Source: Ascarosepion bandense
Taxonomy: Eukaryota > Mollusca > Cephalopoda > Sepiida > Sepiidae
Direction: 5' to 3'
Length of the DNA stretch: 64,000 bases
NCBI GenBank assembly: GCA_037127315.1
Contig: JBBBDQ010001456.1
Span: forward strand, 227,001 to 291,000
The notes under the pieces are model-generated. The model did no database searches and was not told the origin of the DNA. It saw only the letters and a list, made by a program, of their open reading frames with translations. The translations under genes and the position numbers were made by a program. Positions 12,794 through 25,100 of this stretch are shown one piece after another; position 1 is the stretch's first letter, and the number at the start of each line of letters is the position of its first letter.

Positions 12794-13810
12794 ATGACTC
12801 GTAAAAAAGAACTAACAATGAATGAAAAGAACAATATAATCAAAGAAATTAGCAAAGAAAAATCTTCGCTTCAAATTTCTAAGGATTTGAAAAGGGATCA
12901 TTGAACAGTCAAGAAAATATGTCAAATGGGAATTCAACCAAGGAAAAAAAAGTTTCAAACTGAATTCAGGAATTTAACAAAGCGAGATCTATCATATATC
13001 CGAAAAGAATTAATAATAAACCCAAATGCATCAAGTGCATTCATATTTGAGGCCGTCTGGAGCTCCTATGGTGTCAAGGGAAACAAGGTGTAAAGCATTA
13101 AGGAAGTTTGCTGATGTAAAAAATCAAATAAAGAAACCCATTTTAAGATAAAAACATAAGGAAAGAAGATTGCTGTGGGCAAAAAAAATACAAGAAAACT
13201 GATTTCAGTAAAGTGCTTTTTACAGACGAATCAAGGATCACCCTCGATGGGCCCAATGGATGGGCTCAAGGATGGGTTTACAAGCAACATGGCTCAAGAA
13301 ATTTTTCAAAATTCCCACAAGGCGGTGGTGGAATCATGATATGGGCTGGGATTATTGGTAATGAGCTCATGGGTCCATTTAAAGTGAAAGATGGGGTTAA
13401 AATGAATTCCAAAAGTTACTGTGATTTGCTAGAGCAATGTTTCTTTGAATGGCTTGATAACCAGTCTTTAGCCAAGCACAGATTTATGGTCTTTATGCAA
13501 GACAACCAACCAAGTCATGCATCAAAGTTTACTAAATCCTGGTTGAAAGAAAAGGGGTTTGTTGAAGATTCTCTTATGAACTGGCTTTCAAATAGCTGTA
13601 ACTTGAATTTCATTGAGAACTTGTGGAGCATCCTTGAGAGGTATTTATTTTAATGGAAGGCAATTCAACAGCAAATGTGACCTCTGGGAGGCAGTTAAAG
13701 TTGCTGCAAACAACTTACCAGTACCAGCTGCTAAAATTGCAAATCTAACATCAGATGTTGACAATAGGCTGCTAAAAGTTATTGAAAAGAAAGGAGAATT
13801 TGTGCAATAA
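12794..13810 (+). pseudogene. Tc1-like transposase pseudogene
   Basis: The ATG at 12794 opens MTRKKELTMNEKNNIIKEI, a paired-type helix-turn-helix start, followed by QISKDLKRDH and then a TGA where a basic residue is expected. After frameshifts, the catalytic domain is open from 13213. TDES carries the first Asp, GGGGIMIWAGI and MQDNQPSHAS the second Asp, and NFIENLWSIL the final Glu. A further frameshift leads to the C-terminus at 13613-13810, ending KGEFVQ. This is a nearly full-length Tc1-type enzyme broken by at least one stop and two frameshifts. Terminal repeats were not confidently found. Confidence 0.88.
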
Positions 13811-14248
13811 ATTTTAGGAGGTTCTTTTTATTTTTTGTTAATATATCTTTTATTTTTAAAATAAAATGTTTTTCCATTAAGAAATTGACGGATTTGTTCT
13901 AAAATCATTTTATATTATTTTTTTACATTAGTTTTACAAGGTATAATAATGTAAAAATATCAAAATAGTTTCAAATAAACTACTGACAGTCAAATTAGTC
14001 TGTTTTGTTAACTTTGTAAAAAATTTTCCAACCAAAACAATAGTTTTCTCTATCACTATATATCTAAGTTAATAATATTGAGTAGAATCTAAACAACATC
14101 ATAATAGAACTTTTAACATTAAAGAATCAACTCTTTATACCAATTCATAACTTGCATATAATCTCTAGACACAGTTTATGTAGTAGAGCAATATTTTTAG
14201 TAATATTTTTTATTTTTGGTATTTATAATAAAAACATATTTTTGCTGC

Positions 14249-14295
14249 TGCACAAGAGTTGTCGTGTTTCTGTACTATCAATAGTACCTCATCAG
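14249..14295 (-). ncRNA. Hammerhead ribozyme-like motif (family b, left arm)
   Basis: Read on the minus strand, CUGAUGA is at 14295-14289. A 6-bp stem II follows (GUACUA 14287-14282 with UAGUAC 14277-14272), then GAAA at 14270-14267. Stem III is 3 bp (CAC/GUG) around a 10-nt loop. The base expected to pair at 15.1/16.1 is an A-C mismatch, and H17 would be the A at 14249. Probably decayed but clearly of hammerhead form. Confidence 0.6.
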
Positions 14296-14587
14296 GCAAT
14301 TTACAGTTACAAGAGTTAAGGAATGATATATATAGAAATTTAAAACTCAAATGTTACCTTACTCAGACAATTAAGGGAGGAGTAGATGGAGTTCTAGTGG
14401 GTTAGACTCAATAAACCAATAGAAAGTTAAGTCAACGATGGATAGGGGAATGAGGTTAGAGGATTGGTTTATCAAGTCTAACCTACTAGAACTTCATCTA
14501 TTCCCTCCTTAATTGTCTGAATAAGGTAATATTTGGTTTTTAAATTTCCATATATATCATTCCCTAACTCTTGTAACTGTAAATTGC

Positions 14588-14634
14588 CTGATGAGATACT
14601 ATTGATAGCAGGAAAACATGACAGCTCTTATGTA
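14588..14634 (+). ncRNA. Hammerhead ribozyme-like motif (family b, right arm)
   Basis: CUGAUGA lies at 14588-14594. A weakened stem II is centred on CUAUUGAUAG, with GAAA at 14612-14615 and one extra A after it. Stem III is ACAU (14616-14619) with AUGU (14630-14633) around GACAGCUCUU, and H17 is A14634. The mirror copy at 14249-14295 preserves stem II better. The two arms show complementary damage, as expected for independent decay. Confidence 0.55.
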
Positions 14635-14642
14635 GCTATGAA

Positions 14643-16559
14643 AAAAATGTTTAAGATTATCTCTCATTTCTGTATAATATATCAAGGTCCCCTTCTGTTA
14701 TGTCTCTGGCCAAACCACTCTCAAAAAACAGTTCTCCAGTTCTCTTAACATCAAAATTTATTCACTGTTTGACTAATTAAACATGGTCTTCTCTTTTTTT
14801 TTTCTAATTTTTATTTTCGTACTTGGTAAATTTTAGAGCACATTGTGTATGTGCCAATTGCATTAATGGATATCTGATATGCTTGTCTCTGCCTGTTTAT
14901 TATTCAGTTAGATAAGTTACCTTCTTTATCAGGGTCATGGCAGGAGATTAAATTTTAATAAATACACAAGTATATTCATTTGCTATCCAGTTAAACAATG
15001 TGACAAATGTTTTACACTTCAGTATTAATGTTATTTTCATGTAGGTATCAATTTCAAATATTGAAATTAAAAACTACTACAATTTAGAAGACTAAGTTTA
15101 AAACTTTTTCACCTGTAGCTCCACTTGATAAAATAAAAGCTTTATTCAGCACATCATTATTTACTGTTATATAAATTAGTTTTTAGTCATGATTTAACAC
15201 TTGCTAAGCAGAAGGAATTAAAGACCCTACCCCTCCCACCAAATTTTGCTAACAGCTAAAAAATTAAATTACATTTCTTGTTTACTTTGATGCAATATTA
15301 TAAGTCAAATCATGGCTTAGTAGTTATCGAAAATAAATTGTTTGAGGTTAATGTCATCATTTATCAAAAAAGTCTTATAATTCTGTTTGTCCCTCTTTTA
15401 GTTAGCACAACCATTAAGCCCTGCCAATACCTCATAAATTATGGCTTATTCTATTTTGATCTTATGGAAAGTTGATATTTAGTTTCATTGAGGAAATGAA
15501 AGAAAGAAGAGAAAATAGAAGTATAATACAGTGAAATGAAAAAGTTGCCAGTTTCAGATCTTCTCATTTGTACCCCCTTACTTCTTAAAATAACAACCAA
15601 CATTCATATTTATGATTGTTATTGTCATATTTTGTTAAAGCTAAAATATTTAATGATGTGATATGGAAATTGCTACAGATATGATTGCTTATTCAATCAT
15701 TAACATAATTAAGATTCATCAAAAAATTCAAGAAGGAAAACCATGAAATAATTTCAGATGTGTTCCCAAATAGTGTTTACCTGTTCCTACACTTTAAGAA
15801 GTATTTTAAAAAACTCTAATGTCTATATTTTCTAAATGAGCAAATTTGCTGTTAATGCTTGAAATTTCTGTATCAGGAAGAAGTTCTGATTCATTGCTCA
15901 TTAGAGTGAGATTGGTTGTCCAAATATTTTTTAATTGTTTTACCCATAATGTTATTTAATTCATTTTTATCCTTTTCAGTTTTGAAAATAAAAATTCTCT
16001 TCTGTACTTGCCAACCAAGAACAACACATAGATGTGTAAGACAGTTTCTACATTTGCAAAACAGAAATCCAAAGAACTGTCTGTTATTAAAATATTAAAA
16101 CCTTTTTTGGTGCCAATATGGGAAGCAGGATCAATTCTAAACAGTCTCTTCCAAGATTTGATGAGATTTGATTATTGCTTTACAATCTCTTCTGGTATTG
16201 ATGACTTTAACTTATGAAGGAATCAAAATAAATAATTCAACTTTTGACAGTTTGACAGGGCAGAAAGCAAACTATCAATCATGGCAGAAAATGTTTTACT
16301 TTTCAACTCTTGAGAAGGTATCTAAGATTTAATAAGGCGTGTGTGTGGGGTTGGGGGTAACAGTAACAATTGACCCCCATCATAGTAAAATAGTTCATGA
16401 GCCTGTTGTTGACACTGTTCTTCGATCCTTATTTGAAATGTTAACCAAGACTTATTTTATTGCATAGCAACTATGTAAAAGTGCTCTTGTTGCATCTGTG
16501 TCAACTTGGTATCTAACATTCTTTTCACAAAGGGAAAATGAGAAAAAAAATATAATGCA
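14643..16559. other. No recognised feature
   Basis: AT-rich sequence with short chance frames only. No transposon or exon signature seen. Confidence 0.4.
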
Positions 16560-17045
16560 GATGAATATTAGAAAATACAGCAGAATGAAATTCCTACCAT
16601 CATCTTCTATGTGCCATGTCCCTTTAGGACATTGGGGATCATGTCTCTCCACAATTTCCTGTCCTTTGTATCTATTAGTAAGTTTCTTCTTTTTGTTATT
16701 TTTCCTAAACCCTGTTCTCCATCCATTTACTTTAGGTAGTTTATGTGCTGTTTTCCTCTGTCCCTCTTGCCTTCAGTATGTCATGTGAGTATCAAATTTT
16801 CTAAGCCTTCTTTCCTCATTATGTGCTCTATAAATTTTAACTCTCTCTTTCTGATGTTAAGTGTAAGTGTTCTTTTTGCTTTCATTTCCTCTAAAACTCT
16901 GTTGTTACTCCCATGTTCAGTCCATGATATTCTCAACATCCTTCTGTTGAATCACATTTCTATTGCCTCAAATATCTTCATCTGTGTGAAGATTGTTCAG
17001 CATTCACTACTATATAGGAGGACTGATATTACATAACAATTCACT
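16560..17045 (-). mobile_element. RTE-like LINE 3' end (family R, copy 2)
   Basis: The minus strand reads EMWFNRRMLRISWTEHG, RVLEEMKAKRTLTLNI and LKFIEHIMRKEGLENLILT, the same C-terminal tail as at 1390-1893 and 38030-38880. One stop follows at the position of a Gly-like codon. The frame is otherwise open for about 80 codons, making this one of the better kept copies. Confidence 0.8.
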
Positions 17046-17099
17046 ACCCTTTTCTTTGTTTCTAACAAAACTTTTTGAAAGTCCAGTAGACTTTGAATG

Positions 17100-17480
17100 A
17101 AAATTTCAGTACCATGACCTTTTATATAAAAAAAATCTTTCATCTATGCCAGATCTAATGTCAGTCAACTGGTTCACATTATACATACCTGGAGTCGTCA
17201 AATGAAATACAATATATTCTTTCACAGATAATTTTGTGTATATTGAATTCAGATTGAAGAAATGATCTTCATGTATGTCTTTAATTGTATAACTTATATC
17301 CTCCCTTTTTCTTAGCATGATTATTTATGTGCTCTACTAGAAAAGGTTCAAAATTGGTCAATCTCTTGTAATTTTTATTGTAAGGAGAGCCATCAGTTTC
17401 ATCAATACTATGAAATGAATGGCCCTGTTGTGCTAAAAACTTCATAACTAATTTTCACTCTAGAAGTGTGCAACAAGGCA
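17100..17480 (-). pseudogene. Possible hAT-type (ZMYM/DUF4371-like) transposase fragment
   Basis: On the minus strand, KISYEV, KFLAQQGHSF, FEPFLVEHINNHAKKKGGY and a following open frame at 17318-17106 (MLRKREDISYTIKDIHEDH) are reminiscent of hAT-related DUF4371 proteins, where a LA-x-QG-x-F segment precedes DPFLxEHI. The match is short, frameshifted and from memory. It could also be unrelated non-coding sequence. Confidence 0.3.
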
Positions 17481-19014
17481 TTTTTTTTTTTTTTTCAGGT
17501 TCAATTTCTTTCACAAGTTGGGCATCAACATGTCCTTTGTTTTTTGCACATTAGCAGTGAAACTAATGCTTGTCAGTGTAGGGAATTTTCTATGCTAATG
17601 TAATGCTGTGCTTGCATTTTCAGACATCAAACCCATTTTCAATAAACTTTAATCTGGAAGTCATAATCTTATGAGTTTTCCTCTGCACTTTATTTTATAT
17701 ATTGCTTGTTCATGCATATTTGAGGATACATAAAATGAAAATCCTGATAGCATACAAGGAGATGATTTGAAAAAAAGTTAAAGACTTAATTTGGTTTATT
17801 GATGGTCACCATAAGACATGTATATAATACTGCGTTAATGGCAGATTCAAAAAGAAAACTGAAATAACTTTTAGATAAGTTTATAATGAAAAGCAAAAAG
17901 AAAGAACTGACATTAAAATATATAAACAAAATAAATTTATGAATTTATTTCAGAAGTTAGACAATGTTTTACCTTGTTAATAAAAGAAATATAAGTTTTT
18001 GTTTTGTCTCTAAGTTATGTAAAATATTTCATTGGCTAACTACATTCAGTTTCAGCATTTTTGAAAAACCAAATTAGGAATAAATCTGTATCTATTCCAT
18101 TTTGTGGGCAAAAACATTGTCACGTCTTATTCTTGGTTCTTACTCTTCTCTCTCACAATAACTTGTTAACATTTTGTACTTATGAAATCCACATGAGAAC
18201 AGGCTGTTAATGTTGTTCTCTTGCCAAACATTGTTGTGTTCAGTCATGATCACTTTTGAAGAACTGCCACTTTTCCTCTGACAGTTTATTAAGCCATGTG
18301 TAAATTATCTGCTGATTTGAATTGGGATTTCACCTTTCATCAGAATTTGTATTTCCCTTACAACTTAATGATGATCATTATCATACATTCACAAATTGTG
18401 GGTTGGTATCTTTGCTAAAAGCAGCTTTGAATGAATGTATGTATTAGAATAGCAGTTAGTTAAAAAAAAGTACTTGATGTTCTAGCTTTTGAGTTGATTA
18501 CAAGTTTTTTTTTTTGTTTAACTTTTTTTTCAAGATCTATTTCATCTTTAATATGACTGATGATGAATTCTAAAAGAGTAGTGTGTCTCAAAAATTTATG
18601 AAATAAAAATGTAGAGATTATTTGTACAACAGTAATTGCAGATTTTACAAGTATGTTGTCATTGGCTTCAAGACTTTGGATCTTGAGTTAAAATTTTGCT
18701 ACTTGTTGGTTTTCTACACTGAACACTTAACATTCAAGTATAAAAGTATATCTCATTAACATATATTTTTGAAAAAAGTAAAAAAGGAAAGTGACTGCAT
18801 TATAAATGTTAGAAAAATCTATAACAAGAGGACAAATAGCACAGTAGAAACAAACAAGAAATAATGAAATAAATTTGTGAAAAGTATTAAAAAGTTCTTA
18901 TAACAAATTAAAATAAAAGATAAGAACAAAGCAAAATAGTGATTTGTTTTTTGTACTTGCAGGTTATTGGTCGTAAATTTATTCATTATTTTTGGTTAAC
19001 TTTTGCTACTACAG
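17481..19014. other. No recognised feature
   Basis: AT-rich non-coding sequence. Nothing supportable seen. Confidence 0.4.
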
Positions 19015-19779
19015 CTCAAGTATCTTTTATCTGAAATTCCCAAAACCTCAAATCTGAAAGTCTTTCAGGTGCTGACATGACTTTAGACAAATGGGAAATT
19101 TCAGAAAGCACTGGGAAGGTTCCTAAGTGATGTGCAGTTGTTCTAAGTGACCTCATCTGCCCTGAGCATTCATTGACACTAGTAGTTTTTTTTTTTTTTT
19201 TTGTTAATGAGCGTCACAGAAACACTTTCATTCATAGATTACTTAGCAGGTGTTTCATACTCAGCAAAGATATTATTTAAAACGTCAAAAATTCATGCAG
19301 ATACCCATATGGGTAGTGAAAAGAAAAAAGAAAGCATTTATTCTTATCAATATCACGGAAAGTCAAACTGTTTAAAAAAGCTAGACAAGGGTGTAAGTGT
19401 AAGAATTTGGCATAGGAACAACCACCAAAGGAAATGGAAGAGAAATTGTTAAATTCTGATGTTGAAAGTGATGAACAGAAATTAATGAAAAATAGGAAAA
19501 CATGGCACAGAGATGAGCTTGGTCTTGTGCTGATGGAATGGAGTTGTCAGCGTTGAAGTGAACATATGCTGCTTGTATAAAACTACCTTCAGGGTTTTTG
19601 TATAAGCTATGTTATGAAATGCAAAAGGATATCATGTTCATGTTTGGGTTCCATTCCAATGTTGCCTCATTTTATAGACGCTTTATACAAATTAAATAGT
19701 CTGTATTTCAAAATCCAAACAAATCTGGAAACGGAAACATTTCTAGTCCCAAGAATTTTGAATAAAGGATTCTCAACCT
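19015..19779 (+). mobile_element. Pogo/Tigger-like DNA transposon remnant (copy 1)
   Basis: The ends are inverted-repeat-like: CTCAAGTATCTTTTATCTGAAATTCCC-type at the left and its complement near 19725-19779 at the right. This resembles Tigger/MER2-type termini (AAGTATCCCTTATCCGAAA). Inside, GSEKKKES, KKLDKGVSVR, a frameshifted EFGIGTTTK and LMEWSCQR...SEHM resemble the CENP-B/jerky-like DNA-binding domain of pogo transposases. The catalytic domain is absent. A related element in opposite orientation lies at 40588-41329. Confidence 0.6.
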
Positions 19780-20599
19780 GTATAATAAAGGTCAACTTAG
19801 TGCAACAATATCATTATTTCTTTAATCCAATCAATTCAGTTTTGTATAAAATTGAAAAAAGAACTTATTGGTGTTTTTTATGTTACAGATACATATAAGT
19901 GTAGTCATGCCAACTAATCAATTTTAACAGGACACAGCAGGAAAAATCCAACTAGTATGAAAATATTATCAGTTTCCTTTATTTATAAAAGCATCAGATG
20001 TACAAATTCAAATACAAAACAGCATAACTATTAAATTCAGGATTATACAAGTTACAGATTTATAAAAAAAAAAAAATTGGCAAATATCGCTAAAATATAG
20101 CAAAGAAGTTTTTTTTAATTCTTTTTGAATTATCAAAAATTCGAAAGAATATTTTGAATAGATGACGTTCTTTAATCAATAAACTCAAGTTTAATATTTT
20201 CCATTTATGTTATGCTGCTTAAAGTGACTGCTTTCTTCCAGCACAAAGTCATGGAAATTATTCGGATACTATTGTAAAATATATTTTTCTGTTTATTCCC
20301 TTCTTGAGATATTTCAAGAAGAATAAGTAAATAAGTCTGTTATCATACATGTCCATATAGATGATGTCAATTTTATGACCCAATGTCATTTGAATTTTTA
20401 TCATAATAATTACTATAAAGTATTGTCAAAAATACTATTTAAAATGGTTGTTTTCAATCAAGCAAGAAATATTAATGTAAAAAAATAACTTATTGATAAT
20501 TACATTCCTAAAAATATAAAAAATAATCATGCCAGTAAAATTTAATCATCTTTTTGTATATTTTTTACCCTTTTTTGTTTTACTTCTTCTTGTATTTAT
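19780..20599. other. No recognised feature
   Basis: AT-rich non-coding sequence. Confidence 0.4.
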
Positions 20600-20922
20600 G
20601 CAATAACTAGCAGTATAGCCTGGCGTTGCTCAGGTGTAATGAAAGCTTTTATATATATATTATCAATTTTCTGCACTAATGTAAGAACTGCAACCTTGAA
20701 ACTTCTGAATATCATTTCTTATGTCTTGTCTATGAGTGTATCAAATTTGATTAAAATTGGACCACTCCTTCTATACCCCAGTTTTTTCGATTATCAATTT
20801 TTGATATTTATCGGGGTACCTCGACACAAAACCTAGCTAAGAACACTTGCAGATGCTTATAGTACAACTGTGTAAATTTTCAAGAAAATTGGTTCAGCCG
20901 TTTCGGAGTCTATAGGTAACAG

Positions 20923-20950
<28 letters not shown>
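20600..20950 (+). mobile_element. RTE-type retroposon 3' region with CA tail
   Basis: The start CTAGCAGTATAGCCTGGCGTTGCTCAGG and the end TTGGTTCAGCCGTTTCGGAGTCTATAGGTAACAGAC followed by (CA)n (20922-20949) match a widespread type of invertebrate RTE-like or SINE tail. In these, a CCCGGCGTTGC-like head and a CAGCCGTTC-like tail precede a microsatellite. There is no coding capacity. Family membership is recalled, not computed. Confidence 0.55.
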
Positions 20951-20953
<3 letters not shown>

Positions 20954-22066
20954 AAGTTCCATTTATAAATAAGTTTAGATATCTTCCAAAATTAAACAAA
21001 CTAACTTGTTTTTGCCTCAATCTGTGCTTTATTGCTTCTAATAACAAAGAACATTTTTTAATAAACAATGTTGGTTTCCATTTTAAATTGAGATGTTTAT
21101 TCATTAAGTTTTATTAATTTTTCAATCTAGACAAATTAATATGAAGAATCTAATAATGATATTGACTCACCACAAAATAGTAGTGATGATGGATGTTGTT
21201 AAGTTAACAAGAGGCATTACTTAACATCAGTAAGTAAATATACTTTGGTTTTTGTAACAATGTGATATTTCATTTATAATTAGGGAGAACAAGTTCCCGA
21301 TGCAGTGATTTTTCTTTATTTTTATTTTTGATGATTAAAATGCTTAATTCTTACATTAATCAATAAAGTTAATTATTTTAATAAGTCTTAGATTACCCTA
21401 AAAAATATAACCAATGCAATTTCAAAATTACTTAAATATTGCTCTCATTTTTTTCACAATAATAACAACAATAATAATAATATTGTAAAAATTAAAATAA
21501 TGACAATGACAGAAATGTTGTTGACTAGTAATGAAATACTTTGGACTCTAAACTTTTCTATTGCCAAATAAATATTGTTTGTTGATAAAATGCAAGAGAA
21601 ATCTAATAGGCAAAATTTGAAATTACTCTCAGTCTATTTCTTTTTCTTACCCAATCACTACTTTCCTGTAGTGATTTCTCACTTCTAATTCTTTATTGTC
21701 TTTTTTACTAATTCTTTCTTATAGTAATTTTTTTATTTAAAAAACTAAGTGGAAGAGGCTAAGATGCTGCAAAAAATAAGACATATCTGTTGTGTTATAG
21801 ATTTTAGCTTTGTCTCTTGAAGCGAGAAACTTTTAGATAGTTTTAAACTGTTGGCTGCATTTTCTTCAAGACAAACATTGATTTTGTTTTTCAGAGCCAG
21901 ATTGATAGGAAACATAAGGTAAATACAATATTCTTAGCAACATGCAAAATTTATTTTTTTTATTCTTCAGATTTTAATGATGACCTCTACATTTTATAGT
22001 ATTTATTATCTGTAAATATTTCATATTTCAGAATTATACACTAATATTTCATCAAAGACTTATTTT

Positions 22067-22108
<42 letters not shown>

Positions 22109-25100
22109 TAGGAAAAAATAATACAATGTTATAAATGATGTAGATAAGTAAACTATCTGGAGTTACTTTAGTCTCTTCAGATATTTTATTCAAATATTTA
22201 AAGTTTTAATATACAGCCAGAAAAACTGAATTTAAAATTTGCTCATGTTTTTAATGAGATTTACAATGAATGAAAATGAAATAATTTTTATATGTAATAT
22301 TTAATTATAAGTTTTTAATATAAAACTTTAAACCTACTTTTGTAAAGAAATATATTGAAATGTCTAAAAAAGTATCACTGTTCACATGAGAATTTAAAAT
22401 TCATTTTGTAGACATTCTTAATTTTACAATATTTTAGACAAATGTACAAAATAAAATCATATTTATAAATTATTAGATCATTAATTATTAAATCAACTTT
22501 TACATTCACTGTACACAACACTTTCAACCTTTTGAACACTTGTTGATAAATGATCTCCTAATATTTTGAATAAATTTCATTATTTTACAATTGCCTGTTT
22601 AACAAAACAAATAAAAAGTAAAGAGCTGCAAATGGCTGGTACAATGTTTCTCATATGAGCAGCTTTATTTCACTTATGTTTCCTTTTGTGTGTGTATGTG
22701 AGGGTCAGTCCTGTCAACAAATAGATCCAGTTTTACAGAAAAATAATGGTGGAAATATTTATATCTGACATAACTTGATTGACGTCTCAATCTAATGTTT
22801 TCAATTATTTGCAGAAATATATAAAGACTACAGCCATTAGATATTTATCCTATTCCTCAGCGTACAGAGCACTACTACCCTTTTGAATCTATCTTATATT
22901 CTCTAAAATCAGGGTACAGGTGATTAAATAATAGAATATTATATTCATAAATTGATACCAGTGGATTAGATAATTCCATGAAATATGCAATTTAACTCTA
23001 AATCATTTTTAACTTTTCTATAATTTTACATTTTTGGAGGATCAAATTGGTTAAAACCAACATTATTTCCTGGGCCAATTCTATTATCACAAAACTATTG
23101 AATGATTAAAACAATGACAATTAAAAATAGTAATTTTAACTATGTTTTGCAACAGCAAAATTATCTCCTTGAATTAGAAGGGAGGTAATACACTGTGAAC
23201 TTTGCAAAGTTCTTACTGCTAAATAAGGGTAATGCTACCTAACTTCAGCAGCCATGACAGAAATTGCAACAATAATACCTAAACAGAAGAAAAATCCAAA
23301 ATCTTGATGCTGCCAGAAATAACATGAAATGAATGAAAGAAAGCAAAAAAATCAAAAATCAAATAAAAACAAAATAAATTAGATGCTGTCTGAAAAGAAA
23401 TTTATAAATTGATTTTTTTTCCTCCTCTGCTTCCAATTTCAGACTGAAATTATAGGTTTAGAACTTGCTAGTATGTCAATATCTTTTATAATTTGATTTG
23501 TAACTTTTATAAAAATATTGGAGGAATCATTTAGGCTTTCACCTCAGAGAAAGTCAGATACTTGATTGTCCTGTTCATCTGTAAGATTTAAAATAAACCA
23601 AGAAAAGATATCTTCACATGTGTCTTTAGTTTTCAGTTTTTACTTTTTTGGATCAGAAAAGAAAATTAAGTCTTCACTTATATAGAGTTATATTTTAGTA
23701 TATTTGTCAGAAGCTCTGGTGGTATGAAAGTTGAGATGGAACCTTCCTTAATTTATTTTGCCTTTGTGCAAATCAATAGCTTAGCAGCAATTTTGAAAAA
23801 TAGCTTCTGACATTAAAGTGCATATCATTGAATTCCACTGTATAAAAAAAAAATTACCTACATTTGCAGAAACCAAACAGTGGATATGAGTACAGTTGAT
23901 TAGTGGGTAATTCATTTTAACAGTGGCAACTGCAGTGAGTGTGATAAGCTATGTTTACAAGTGTGGCATACAGGTTTTTGTTCACTGCTAATAAAAATGC
24001 ATAGTCAATGGTAGTGAGTATGTGCAAAAATAGTGTTTTGTAGCTGTAAACTTGCTCAATCCAATAGTGTTATTGTATCTGAAAAACTAGAACATACTTT
24101 TTGTATGTTCTAGTTTTTCAGAATTAAAAAGGATACATTTTTGGCAGTATTCATTGGAAAATTTATAATTTAAGATTGAAAACAAATGAAACAATGTTTT
24201 GATTTTATTAAATTTTGCTTTTACATTGATCTTTTTTTTTTTTTTTTTTTAGAAGCAGCAAATTTGTAAATTTTTTAGAATTTCTTTGCGTTAAAAGAAA
24301 AGAATGACATGCTTGAACTTCAATAAATCATTTAGTCTGGAATTTTCATTTCAAATTAAATAATAAAACTGTTATCTTTTTCAGATATTATTTGTAAAAG
24401 TTGGCATAGAACTCAATTATAAATATGCTCATCTATTTTTAAAATATTTTCAAGAATTTAAAGTTTAAATGTTTGCTACAGGTGAAAAAGTGATAAATCT
24501 CTATCCTTTTGTGCTAGTCAGCTTTGTCAGTATTTGCTACAACTGTATTAGAATATGAAAAGGAAGTTGCAGATTGAGATTGTTGTCTGCAGTAAACAAT
24601 GAACAATTAATATTAGGGAAAACTATTCATGGCTGACATTTGAAAATAAAATCCTTGTGCATAATATTCCATTACAAAGATCTCAATCTTTAAAGTGTAT
24701 TGACAATAGACTTAAAAAATGGAAAAGTACTTCCTTTTCTTTACATGCATGTTTTATGTTGAATAGAATAAATAGATAAGCTTCTTTTTTCACCCACTTT
24801 TTCTCAAATTTGGTAATAGGCTAACTGCATATTCTTTTTAACTGACTTTTTAAAGCTAAAAATAGGTTCTTTTTATGTTGTTTTTGTCTGAAATTTGTTA
24901 AATGTCTTAATCATTGTATAGACATATGTATTTTTAATTTTATTAATAAAATTATTAATTCCTGTTTTATATGAGAAATAGTATAATATTCATAAAATAA
25001 TGACTGTTATGACTGGATTGAGGCATCAGCCTTGAATCAGTGTGATATCTGTGTATTCAAAGTGTACTTGCTTGGACTTTGAGATAAGATCCAAGTACAG

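Larger units (their letters stand above)
14243..14642. mobile_element. Foldback element with paired hammerhead-like motifs (family b)
   Basis: Left arm 14243-14427 and right arm about 14468-14642 are inverted copies. Both share the ATTGCCTGATGAG segment, a GTTACAAGAGTTA segment, a CAGACAATTAAGG segment and a CTAAC-rich inner block. A spacer of about 40 bp separates them. Each arm carries a hammerhead-like core at its outer end, pointing outward. There is no coding content, so it is probably a non-autonomous, ribozyme-bearing retroelement or a foldback derived from one. Confidence 0.8.

Noticed and set aside
24079..24121. Rho-independent terminator or microRNA precursor
   Set aside because: Eukaryotic context excludes the terminator. 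The arms are too short and the loop too small for a usual microRNA hairpin.
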